A stretch of 6,367 nt of DNA from Bacteroidota bacterium (GTDB lineage Bacteria; Bacteroidota; Bacteroidia; M30B66), in the NCBI GenBank assembly GCA_947497195.1, contig CANMGM010000135.1, positions 1 through 6,367 of the forward strand, in the 5' to 3' direction. The stretch's first letter is position 1; every line of letters starts with the position of its first letter. Shown here piece after piece: positions 1-5,926 of this stretch. Made by a program: the position numbers and the translations under genes. The notes under the pieces are model-generated. The model saw only the letters and a program-made list of their open reading frames with translations, did no database searches and had not been told where the DNA came from.

Positions 1-680
1 AGGAACATCACCAATTCCTCGCGCAACTTGATGGAATTTAATGTACGGATGTAGGGAAGCCCGGAATAATGAATCTCGAATTTATGTTTGGCCGAAAAAG
101 CATCGCCAATTTTCGTTATCTGCTCAATTAATTCCTTGCGATCTTTGCGGTCGATGCTCTTTTGGTCGAGCGTAACAAGCATAAGTGTAGCATACCCATT
201 TTGCTTACCTGGTGCTATGAGCAATTCGCGGTAAAAGGGTAGATTTAAAATCTGGTCTTTCAGGCTATCGAGCTCGGCCTGTGTTTCGGGTTTCTTCGAA
301 ATCAGTGGAGCAATATCAAATTGCTGCAGCGAATCGTTTCGGGTTAGATTCAGAATGCCTCCGATCGAGAGTACATTTTTTACAGCCTCAATTTCCTTCA
401 GCTTGTCGGATGTCTCAATCCAATCGTTAAAAACATTAAGTTTAAACAGGCTATCGGATTCAAAACCAATAACCAGCACATTTGCATCCTGTCCAAACTT
501 TTTATTGAAATTGGTATATGCAACGTACTCCGGATCATCGAACGGCAGAATTTGCGCCATCGTGTAGGTCATTTCTGCTTTGGAAGCGAAATAGCCCATC
601 ACAACGGTAATGGCTGCAATTACAAGAATAATAGGCAGCCTAAAGCGCAGTATTAAGCGGGAAACGTATTGCCAGATCAT
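1..680 (-). CDS. MMPL/RND-superfamily exporter, N-terminal part (runs off left edge)
   Basis: The visible 226 residues are the start of a large inner-membrane transporter of the RND superfamily (MMPL-like 'predicted exporter' group). Such proteins use the proton gradient to export lipids, hydrophobic compounds or other substrates; the substrate cannot be told here. Residues 1-13 are basic (WQYVSRLILRFR) and about 14-30 form the first membrane helix (LPIILVIAAITVVMGYF). A long soluble segment follows from about 31, as expected for the extracytoplasmic loop between TM1 and TM2. It includes ILPFDDPEYVAYTNFNKKFG at 44-63, typical of the region just after TM1, and a SGLPYIRT segment near 206-213. 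The ATG at 680 places the basic stretch and TM1 at the usual distance from the N-terminus. Later helices and the second RND repeat lie outside the window. The gene begins 96 bases after the RNase gene stops, and no clear promoter is visible in that gap. Family confidence is good; function is unassigned. Confidence 0.85.
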   Translation of the reverse strand, partial: MIWQYVSRLILRFRLPIILVIAAITVVMGYFASKAEMTYTMAQILPFDDPEYVAYTNFNKKFGQDANVLVIGFESDSLFKLNVFNDWIETSDKLKEIEAVKNVLSIGGILNLTRNDSLQQFDIAPLISKKPETQAELDSLKDQILNLPFYRELLIAPGKQNGYATLMLVTLDQKSIDRKDRKELIEQITKIGDAFSAKHKFEIHYSGLPYIRTLNSIKLREELVMF

Positions 681-695
681 TGAATTAAAAAGTCT

Positions 696-742
696 GAATC
701 AGAAGAAAAGTGCATTAAAAAACTGATAGAAACTTCCGATTC
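696..742 (-). repeat. Inverted repeat / candidate stem-loop between the RNase and exporter genes
   Basis: Two 10-base arms, 696-705 and 733-742, are complementary. On the minus-strand transcript GAATCGGAAG pairs with CTTCTGATTC, with one G-U wobble, around a 27-base loop. After the second arm the transcript reads AGAC and then five Ts before the exporter ATG at 680. It could be an inefficient terminator for the RNase operon, a leader structure for the exporter, or a protein-binding site. The large loop and the 4-base gap before the T run are poor for a standard intrinsic terminator. The pairing is seen directly; its role is inferred. Confidence 0.45.
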
Positions 743-776
743 GACGACAGGTTTAAAGTAGGAAAAAATTTAATCC

Positions 777-2327
777 TCACAATTTAATTTCTTCGTCCTG
801 CTTATTTAGAAAATGGTACTCCATCATATGGTACGAAGGCACTGCCTTTACTTTTACCCAACTTTTATACTTTAAGAACCAGCGCATCTGCATCGAAGGC
901 AATCCTTTTTTGATGTACGCTTCGAGCAAGGGATTTACCCACAATTGAACCCCCGTCTGGTTCTGATCTTTGAGAATGTAGCGCAGGTTGTTTTCGATTT
1001 CGTCGGTAATTAAAATCGATGGTTGAATTTCGCCCGTTCCATTGCAGGTAGGGCATTTCTCGAGTGTTTCGATGATTAGTTCGGGGCGAACACGTTGCCG
1101 CGTAATCTGAATTAATCCAAATTTACTTGGTGGTAAGATGGTATGCTTGGCGCGATCGTGCGACATCGCTTCACGCAGCTTGTCGAACAGAATTTTACGG
1201 TTGTTCGCCGAATGCATATCGATAAAGTCGATCACGATGATGCCACCCATGTCGCGCAGGCGCAATTGACGGCTAATCTCCTGCGCCGCCTCGAGATTCG
1301 TGTCGAGCGCATTGGCTTCCTGATCGTTGTCGGAACGCGTACGATGACCACTGTTCACGTCGATAACGTGCATGGCCTCGGTATGCTGAACTATAAGGTA
1401 AGCACCACTTTTCAAACTAACATTTTGCCCAAATGCGGCTTTGATTTGCCGGTCGATACCAAAGTGCTCAAAAAGGCTTTCCTTCCCTTTATAAAGCTTT
1501 ACGATTCGCTCTTTATCGGGCGCTATTTGAGAAATGTAGGATTTTATTTCACTGTAAATCGACTGATCGTCGACGGTAATGCCCTGGTATGTATCGTTGA
1601 GTACATCACGCAACAATGCCGAAGTTCTGCGGATTTCGCCCAATACTTTTTCTTTGGGTTGTGCGGCTACAAGATTCTCGTACAAGAGTTGCCAACGCTG
1701 CACCAGTTCGTTCAAATCCTGATCGAGCTCTGCAACTTTCTTGTTCGAAGCTACCGTTCGTATAATTACACCAAAGCCCGGAGGACGAATGCTTGCGATT
1801 AAGCGTTTAAGACGACTTTTTTCTTCGTTATCCTTGATTTTTTGGGAAACCGAAATTTTATCGGAAAACGGTACAAGAACTAGGAAACGCCCAGCCAACG
1901 AAAGCTCAGATGTAATGCGGGGGCCTTTGGTAGAGATGGGCTCTTTGGCAATCTGCACCAAAATGAGGTTGTTACTGTTCAATACAGTACCAATCTTTCC
2001 GTCTTTCTGAATGTCGGCTTCTTTACGAAACGAAGTTAAATCGTGGGTATTGATTTTTTTACCCTGAACACCCTGAATGAATTTTAACAATGACTGCACT
2101 TGTGGACCAAGGTCGAGGTAATGCAAAAAAGCATCCTTCTCGTAGCCAACATCCACAAATGCCGCGTTAAGTCCGGGCATAACTTTCCTAACCCGTCCAA
2201 GATAGATATCACCAACAGCAAAACTGTTGTTGCTTTTTTCTCTGTTCAGATCGGTTAGTCGCCGGTCTTCAAGTTGTGCAATAACAACTTCATTCGACTT
2301 TGCCGTAATAACAAGTTCCTTATTCAT
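777..2327 (-). CDS. rng: Ribonuclease G/E family endoribonuclease
   Basis: This is a single-strand-specific endoribonuclease of the RNase E/G family, which in bacteria matures rRNA ends and starts mRNA decay in the cytoplasm. The 516 residues cover the catalytic core only. The S1 RNA-binding domain spans about 36-130 (VGDIYLGRVRKVMPGLNAAFVDVG), with an insertion-like stretch near 75-110. The RNase H-like and DNase I-like core follows. Two acidic clusters match the Mg-binding aspartates of E. coli RNase E: VIDVNSGH with D323 and IVIDFIDM with D367. The Zn-link motif CPTCNGTG has C425 and C428, and the C-terminal small domain follows. There is no long disordered degradosome scaffold, so RNase G (489 residues in E. 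coli) is the better comparison. The start at 2327 keeps the family N-terminus MNKELVI. The gene lies 105 bases after the 29-codon basic gene and probably belongs to the HU operon. That gap holds complementary arms that may fold. Confidence 0.96.
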   Translation of the reverse strand: MNKELVITAKSNEVVIAQLEDRRLTDLNREKSNNSFAVGDIYLGRVRKVMPGLNAAFVDVGYEKDAFLHYLDLGPQVQSLLKFIQGVQGKKINTHDLTSFRKEADIQKDGKIGTVLNSNNLILVQIAKEPISTKGPRITSELSLAGRFLVLVPFSDKISVSQKIKDNEEKSRLKRLIASIRPPGFGVIIRTVASNKKVAELDQDLNELVQRWQLLYENLVAAQPKEKVLGEIRRTSALLRDVLNDTYQGITVDDQSIYSEIKSYISQIAPDKERIVKLYKGKESLFEHFGIDRQIKAAFGQNVSLKSGAYLIVQHTEAMHVIDVNSGHRTRSDNDQEANALDTNLEAAQEISRQLRLRDMGGIIVIDFIDMHSANNRKILFDKLREAMSHDRAKHTILPPSKFGLIQITRQRVRPELIIETLEKCPTCNGTGEIQPSILITDEIENNLRYILKDQNQTGVQLWVNPLLEAYIKKGLPSMQMRWFLKYKSWVKVKAVPSYHMMEYHFLNKQDEEIKL

Positions 2328-2341
2328 CCTTTATCAAATAA

Positions 2342-2390
2342 GAAACTACCCAACAACTGCATTGTATTTTATGCAGCTTCAGGAAGTTTC
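2342..2390 (-). promoter_or_regulatory. Potentially structured leader of the RNase G gene
   Basis: In the 105-base gap before rng the transcript contains nested complementary arms. The outer pair is GAAACT (2385-2390) with AGTTTC (2342-2347). Inside it, CTGCAT (2371-2376) pairs with ATGCAG (2357-2362) around an 8-base loop. Part of this can instead pair as AACTG/CAGTT (2355-2359 with 2390-2394 on the plus strand), giving a competing fold. A further weak hairpin, CAGGG/CCCTG, lies at 2406-2423 just after the preceding stop codon. No T run follows any stem, so these are not obvious terminators. E. coli rne is autoregulated through its 5' UTR, which makes a regulatory leader conceivable here. 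The stems are short and could be chance. Confidence 0.3.
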
Positions 2391-2432
2391 AGTTAAAGGG
2401 ATTCACAGGGCTATTAAACCCTGATTACCGGA

Positions 2433-2522
2433 TTACTTCTTCTTGTGGCGATTCTTACGCAGACGCTTTTTGCGCTTGTGCGTAGCCATTTTATGGCGCT
2501 TTCTTTTTTTTCCGCTTGGCAT
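2433..2522 (-). CDS. 29-residue AURKAIP1/COX24-type basic protein (bS22/mS38-like), probable ribosomal protein
   Basis: This 29-codon ORF starts MPSGKKRKRHKMATHKRKKR and ends KKK before TAA. Roughly two thirds of the residues are Lys, Arg or His, and there are no acidic residues. The KM-x-x-HKRKKRLRKNR pattern fits the AURKAIP1/COX24 family, whose members include mitochondrial mS38 and the mycobacterial small-subunit protein bS22. Both are short basic peptides buried in rRNA. By homology the product is probably a ribosomal component; the family match is from recognised pattern, not a search. It lies 21 bases after the TPR gene and 105 bases before rng. Its position in a compact same-strand unit and the coherent composition argue against chance. 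It is short enough to be missed by many gene callers. There is no alternative start upstream of the MPSGKK methionine that gives a better family fit; M12 would remove the first third. Confidence 0.88.
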   Translation of the reverse strand: MPSGKKRKRHKMATHKRKKRLRKNRHKKK

Positions 2523-2543
2523 GATACTGATGTGTTAAGTTTT

Positions 2544-3359
2544 TTAGTTCTGTTGAATGTCTTTTTTACGTTGCTTGGCCGATGCCTGAATGAGGCTGTC
2601 GGTCGTGGTCTTGAGTAGCTTGTCGATAACTGAAAGGGCAGCTTTTTTATCTCCGCTCATGGATAACGCATCGGCGAGATAAAGATTCACTTCGGGCAAA
2701 TCGGGACGCAAGCTGGAAACTGTTTTAAAGCGTTTCACCGCTTTATCGTACTGTCCGCTTTTCATTGAGAAAAACCCGAGGCTAAGCTGTGCATCGACAT
2801 TGGTTGAGTCTTCGGCAACCGCTTCACGCAAGAGGGCGATACCTTTCATCGGCTCCTGAGAACCTTCGACATAGGCTATACCCAATTGAGTCTTGATTTC
2901 CGGATCATTGGCCTTGAGTTCATTTGCTTTTTCGAGGCAAGCTATTGCCCGCTGAAGCAGAGAATTTTTATCGGAATCGGCGAAGAAACTCGCCAAACCC
3001 AGAAAACGCATCCCTGCATCTTTCCACGAATTTGCATCATTTGATAATTCGGCTTTCTGCAACACATATTCGGCGGCAATGCCCGGACGCATTTGTGAAT
3101 CCCACTGCTTTCGCAGCGAATCGAGCCACTGGATTCTTTCGGCACCAACGGCTCCTTTCAGTTTATTTTCAAAGAACTCTATTTTTCCCAATTTTTCGGC
3201 CGGAGTTTGCTTTTTAACTTCTTCAAGCTGTTTGCTGAAATCCTCTGAAACAACTTGCTCCTGTTCGGCCTCCTCACCTTCTGTTGTTCGTGGCAACAGA
3301 AACACTGCTCCACCGATGAGCAGGCACGATGCAATAAGCAAAAGCTGACGTGTGCCCAT
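2544..3359 (-). CDS. Membrane-anchored tetratricopeptide repeat (TPR) protein
   Basis: The 271-residue protein has a short basic N-terminus (MGTR) and a hydrophobic helix at 5-22 (LLLIASCLLIGGAVFLL), then an acidic linker rich in Glu (28-50). An IASC sequence at 9-12 resembles a lipobox. The hydrophobic run continues past the Cys, so an uncleaved membrane anchor is more likely than a lipoprotein. The soluble part is helical. TPR-like units are visible at about 134-167 (RAIACLEKANELKANDPEIKT), 170-187, 188-220 (AQLSLGFFSMKSGQYDKAVK and on) and 222-250 (LYLADALSMSGDKKAALSVI). TPRs bind partner proteins, and the role here is unknown. The gene starts 11 bases after the HU stop and ends 21 bases before the 29-codon gene, consistent with co-transcription. 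The helix orientation suggests that the TPR domain lies on the periplasmic face, but this is inferred. Confidence 0.88.
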   Translation of the reverse strand: MGTRQLLLIASCLLIGGAVFLLPRTTEGEEAEQEQVVSEDFSKQLEEVKKQTPAEKLGKIEFFENKLKGAVGAERIQWLDSLRKQWDSQMRPGIAAEYVLQKAELSNDANSWKDAGMRFLGLASFFADSDKNSLLQRAIACLEKANELKANDPEIKTQLGIAYVEGSQEPMKGIALLREAVAEDSTNVDAQLSLGFFSMKSGQYDKAVKRFKTVSSLRPDLPEVNLYLADALSMSGDKKAALSVIDKLLKTTTDSLIQASAKQRKKDIQQN

Positions 3360-3370
3360 CGGTTAAGGAA

Positions 3371-3658
3371 TTAGGCTTTAACCGACTTCTTAACCTTCTC
3401 GCTGAATGATTTAGCAGGTTTGAAAGCAGGGATGAAGTGCTCGGGAATCAAAATTGTAGTTTTTTTGGAAATGTTACGTCCTTTCTTTGCCGCACGCTTT
3501 TTAACGATAAAACTTCCAAAACCACGCAGGTAAACATTTTTACCTTGAGAAATATTCGTTTTTACACTTTTCATGAAAGCTTCGATGGTAGCTTGAACCG
3601 CTACTTTTTCAACACCTGTTTTCTCGGAAATTTCTGCAACAATTTCTGCTTTTGTCAT
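3371..3658 (-). CDS. HU/IHF-family DNA-binding protein
   Basis: A 95-residue histone-like protein of the HU/IHF family, a dimer that bends and compacts DNA in the nucleoid. Residues 1-42 are the helical dimerisation part (MTKAEIVAEISEKTGVEKVA and on). GFGSF at 46-50 is the family signature turn, and about 51-80 is the beta arm. The usual RNP at the arm is replaced by RNIS (61-64), as I recall for many Bacteroidota HU proteins; the C-terminus FKPAKSFSEKV is typical. The frame stays open to an ATG at 3748, but that start would add 30 residues absent from the family. It also lies upstream of the predicted -7 box and the expected transcription start, so the ATG at 3658 is chosen. The tail is lysine-rich. 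It is the first gene of the unit containing the TPR, small basic and RNase genes. Confidence 0.95.
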   Translation of the reverse strand: MTKAEIVAEISEKTGVEKVAVQATIEAFMKSVKTNISQGKNVYLRGFGSFIVKKRAAKKGRNISKKTTILIPEHFIPAFKPAKSFSEKVKKSVKA

Positions 3659-3723
3659 GGTCTTATGTTTTGAGTTTGATATGTTTGTTACTGTGTGAAT
3701 TAGCGTTTTTTTGAAACGGGCTG

Positions 3724-3756
3724 CAAAGATATATCTTTTCGCACTCAATGAGCAAA
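3724..3756 (-). promoter_or_regulatory. Bacteroidota-type promoter of the HU operon
   Basis: On the minus strand a TATCTTTG box (3731-3724) matches the Bacteroidota -7 consensus TAnnTTTG exactly. A TTTG (3756-3753) matches the -33 element, with 21 bases between them, inside the usual range. Transcription would begin around 3718-3721 and give a leader of about 60 bases before the HU ATG at 3658. The motif match is direct; activity is inferred. It is the best promoter candidate in the window, and no comparable match was found in the gaps within the downstream HU-TPR-small gene unit. Confidence 0.7.
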
Positions 3757-3766
3757 CAATTGTTTG
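3753..3766. promoter_or_regulatory. Perfect 14-bp palindrome over the HU -33 element (candidate operator)
   Basis: CAAACAATTGTTTG reads identically on both strands, and its left end is the TTTG -33 element of the HU promoter. Symmetry stops exactly at 14 bp. The placement would let a dimeric regulator compete with RNA polymerase. A chance AT-rich palindrome remains possible, and no regulator is identified. Confidence 0.35.
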
Positions 3767-3815
3767 AATATTTTTCGAAACGAAAATTATTGGACTAAAA
3801 TCGCGTAATGCAGTG

Positions 3816-3850
3816 AAAAGGCAGCACCAGAGAACTTCCTAATGGCCACC
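3816..3850 (-). terminator. Candidate imperfect terminator after hemL
   Basis: On the minus strand, 21 bases after the hemL stop codon, GGTGGCCA (3850-3843) can pair with TGGTGCTGCC (3829-3820). The pairing has two G-U pairs and a 2-base bulge around a 13-base loop. Four Ts (3819-3816) follow directly. The position between hemL and the HU promoter is right for a terminator, but the stem is irregular and the T run short. Confidence 0.35.
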
Positions 3851-3870
3851 AAACGAAAGCGTTCAAATTT

Positions 3871-5166
3871 TCAGGCAGCGAAGATATAATCCAGTCCCCT
3901 TGAAATACAGTCGGCGGCTTTGTTTAGCTGCTCATCATTATGGGCTGTTGAAACAAACCCAACTTCATAACCCGAGGGACCAAAATAGACGCCTTCATTG
4001 AGCAGAAACGCATGCAATTTCTTAAAATATGCCATGCCATCTGGATCAATTTCTTCGGCTGCGCGAATGTCGTTTCGTGTAAATGCGAGCCAGAAAATAG
4101 AACCGATGCGAAAAATACGGAAAGGATAATTTTTTTGTTGGGCATAATTTTCAATGCTTTCGGTAAATCGCTGCGTCTTAGCATCGAGTTGCTCGTAAAA
4201 CCCCGGTTTGAGGCATTCGCCAAGCGCTGCAATACCTGCCGACATCGCAACAGGGTTGCCCGAAAGTGTACCTGCCTGGTAAACATCGCCATCGGGCGAA
4301 ACTTTGCTCATAATTTCGGCCGAGGCACCGTATGCTCCTACCGGAAACCCGCCACCAATAATTTTTCCGTAGGTAATTATATCTGGTTTAATATCATACA
4401 GACCGGCCGCGCCTTCAAAACCTACGCGAAAACCTGAAATAACTTCATCGAAAATGAGCAACGCACCATGCGCATTTGCCTTACACTGCAAACAAAATAA
4501 AAACTCCTTGCTTACCTGCAAAAGTCCATTATTGGCCGGTATGGGCTCAATTATTATTGCAGCTATTTCGCCGGGAAACTGCTTGAATGCCTCTTCTACC
4601 AGATCTATGCGGTTAAGTGGAACCACGATGGTATCGTTCACCAACCCTTTCGGAACCCCAGCCGAGGATGAATTGCCGAAAGTCACGAGCCCTGAACCGG
4701 CTTTTACCAATAAACTGTCAACATGACCATGGTAGCAGCCTTCGAATTTCAGGATTTTATCGCGGCCTGTATATCCGCGCGCTAGACGAACTGCCGACAT
4801 CACGGCTTCTGTACCTGAGCTTACAAAACGCAATTTTTCAATAAAGCGGTTGTTGTTAAGGATAAGCTCGGCCAGTTCATTTTCGAGCGCGGTTGGCGCC
4901 CCAAATGAGGTGCCGTTTTGGATAGTTTCCCAAACTTTCTCGCGCACTATGCTGCTATTATGTCCCAGAATCATCGGGCCCCACGACAAACAAAAATCAA
5001 CAAATGTATTTCCGTCTTCATCGGTAAGCATACAGCCGTCGCCTTTCTTGATGAACAGTGGTGTTCCTCCGACCGAGCGAAATGCGCGAACAGGAGAATT
5101 AACACCGCCGGGGAAATAGGTTTTTGCTAAGGTGAATAATTCTTCCGAACGTTTCCGTGATATCAT
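3871..5166 (-). CDS. hemL: Glutamate-1-semialdehyde 2,1-aminomutase
   Basis: This PLP enzyme converts glutamate-1-semialdehyde to 5-aminolevulinate, the last step of the C5 route to ALA for haem and other tetrapyrroles, in the cytoplasm. At 431 residues it is close to the E. coli enzyme (426). Recognisable parts in order are: the N-terminal FPGGVNSPVRAFR (18-30), SSGTEA (116-121) binding the PLP phosphate, YHGH (145-148), IFDEV with D240 near the PLP ring nitrogen, and YGKIIGGGFPVGAYG with K268 as the Schiff-base lysine. GTLSGNP (299-305) and a C-terminal YFGPSGYEVGFVSTAHND follow. All key residues are present and the frame is intact. The ATG at 5166 gives the family N-terminus. Glutamyl-tRNA reductase (hemA) and other hem genes are not in the window, so hemL appears to be a stand-alone unit with its own candidate promoter. 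Confidence 0.97.
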   Translation of the reverse strand: MISRKRSEELFTLAKTYFPGGVNSPVRAFRSVGGTPLFIKKGDGCMLTDEDGNTFVDFCLSWGPMILGHNSSIVREKVWETIQNGTSFGAPTALENELAELILNNNRFIEKLRFVSSGTEAVMSAVRLARGYTGRDKILKFEGCYHGHVDSLLVKAGSGLVTFGNSSSAGVPKGLVNDTIVVPLNRIDLVEEAFKQFPGEIAAIIIEPIPANNGLLQVSKEFLFCLQCKANAHGALLIFDEVISGFRVGFEGAAGLYDIKPDIITYGKIIGGGFPVGAYGASAEIMSKVSPDGDVYQAGTLSGNPVAMSAGIAALGECLKPGFYEQLDAKTQRFTESIENYAQQKNYPFRIFRIGSIFWLAFTRNDIRAAEEIDPDGMAYFKKLHAFLLNEGVYFGPSGYEVGFVSTAHNDEQLNKAADCISRGLDYIFAA

Positions 5167-5188
5167 GAGCTCATAAATTTATAGCGCG

Positions 5189-5219
5189 CAAAGATGCATC
5201 GCACCGGTGGAAATTAAAA
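5189..5219 (-). promoter_or_regulatory. Candidate hemL promoter overlapping the sod terminator tail
   Basis: On the minus strand CATCTTTG (5196-5189) fits TAnnTTTG at five of six fixed positions. Nineteen bases upstream of it is a TTTT (about 5219-5216) in place of TTTG. Transcription would start near 5183, leaving a leader of roughly 17 bases before the ATG at 5166. The -33 region falls in the T run of the preceding terminator. The match is imperfect; its position directly before hemL is the main support. Confidence 0.4.
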
Positions 5220-5241
5220 ATCCGCAGGTATGCTGCGGATT
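5211..5241 (-). terminator. Intrinsic terminator of the superoxide dismutase gene
   Basis: A perfect 9-bp stem, AATCCGCAG (5219-5227) with CTGCGGATT (5233-5241), encloses a 5-base loop. On the minus strand it is followed by TTTTTAATTT (5220-5211, the first bases shared with the stem foot). It starts 9 bases after the sod stop codon. The plus-strand side has an A run rather than a T run, so it acts on minus-strand transcription. Confidence 0.85.
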
Positions 5242-5250
5242 AAAAATCGT

Positions 5251-5853
5251 TTATCCTTTCTGGAAACGTTCGTTTACCACGTTCCAGTTTACCACGTTCC
5301 ACCAGGCCGTAATGTAATCGGCGCGGCGGTTCTGATAGTGAAGATAATAGGCATGTTCCCACACATCAAGGCCAAGCAGCGGAAAGCCTTTCACATCTGC
5401 AAGATCCATTAGTGGATTGTCTTGATTCGGCGTTGAGGTAATCACCAGTTTGCCATCGTGCTTGATGAGCCAGGCCCATCCCGAGCCAAAACGTGTCATC
5501 CCAGCTTTTGCGAAGTCTTCTTTGAATTTATCGAAAGAACCAAACGCAGTATTGATGGCATCGGCAAGTTCGCCCGCTGGTTGCCCGCCGGCGTTAGGGC
5601 TCATGATCTCCCAAAAGAGGTTATGGTTGTAATGCCCGCCACCATTGTTGCGCACAGCTGCCGGTTGCTTCGACATTTCTGCCATAAGCGTATCAAGCGA
5701 TTTGCCTTCTGATGCAGTACCGTTTAAGGCTGCATTGAGGTTCGTGACGTAAGCTTGGTGGTGTTTGGTGTGATGGATTTCCATGGTTCGCGCATCTACA
5801 TGCGGCTCGAGGGCCGTGTACGCGTAAGAGAGAGAGGGGAGTTCGAATGACAT
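5251..5853 (-). CDS. sodA: Superoxide dismutase, Fe/Mn family (Mn-type residues)
   Basis: This enzyme dismutes superoxide to oxygen and hydrogen peroxide; no signal peptide is visible, so it is cytoplasmic. The 200 residues have the two-domain Fe/Mn SOD layout. The helical N-terminal part carries MEIHHTKHHQAYV with ligand H27, and GGGHYNHNLFW carries ligand H77. The C-terminal alpha/beta part has GSGWAWL (124-130), NQDNPLM (143-149) and DVWEHAYYLHYQNRRADY with ligands D163 and H167. Gly at 73 together with Gln144 in NQDNPLM is the MnSOD arrangement; FeSODs usually carry the active-site Gln near position 73 instead. Enzymes of this phylum can be cambialistic, so metal use is not certain. The C-terminus WNVVNWNVVNERF comes from an exact 15-bp tandem repeat but is not longer than usual. 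A weak promoter-like TTATTTTG (5883-5876) precedes the gene, without a clear -33 box. A strong terminator follows. Confidence 0.97.
   Translation of the reverse strand: MSFELPSLSYAYTALEPHVDARTMEIHHTKHHQAYVTNLNAALNGTASEGKSLDTLMAEMSKQPAAVRNNGGGHYNHNLFWEIMSPNAGGQPAGELADAINTAFGSFDKFKEDFAKAGMTRFGSGWAWLIKHDGKLVITSTPNQDNPLMDLADVKGFPLLGLDVWEHAYYLHYQNRRADYITAWWNVVNWNVVNERFQKG
5272..5301. repeat. Exact 15-bp tandem repeat inside sodA
   Basis: GTTTACCACGTTCCA occurs twice head to tail (5272-5286 and 5287-5301) with no mismatch. On the coding strand each unit encodes WNVVN in frame. It lies in the last helix region of the superoxide dismutase. Confidence 0.9.
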
Positions 5854-5926
5854 AAATTTTTCAATATTAAAGCAGCAAAATAACAGATTTAATTGCGAAA
5901 AGTTGCATGGAATTGTTCCGAATCAC

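Noticed and set aside
1143..1802. A 219-residue open frame on the plus strand
   Set aside because: It lies wholly antisense within rng, whose catalytic and zinc motifs are intact. The translation shows no recognisable domain and there is no promoter or start context.
3348..3359. Lipobox IASC in the TPR protein (residues 9-12)
   Set aside because: The hydrophobic stretch continues well past the cysteine and the preceding region is short, so a transmembrane anchor fits better.
3659..3748. N-terminal extension of HU to the ATG at 3748
   Set aside because: It would add 30 residues unknown in HU proteins and would start upstream of the predicted transcription start and across the -7 box.
3924..4292. 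Minus-strand 122-residue frame inside hemL and similar plus-strand frames at 4012-4437, 4454-4726 and 4850-5119
   Set aside because: All overlap the intact hemL frame, lack family resemblance, and are explained as shadow frames.
5876..5883. TTATTTTG as the sodA -7 box
   Set aside because: It lacks one consensus base and no TTTG-like -33 element lies at a suitable distance, so it is mentioned only in the gene entry.
5909..5919. GGAA-TTG-TTCC dyad between the permease and sodA
   Set aside because: A 4-bp stem with a 3-base loop and no adjacent T run is too small to call a terminator or operator.
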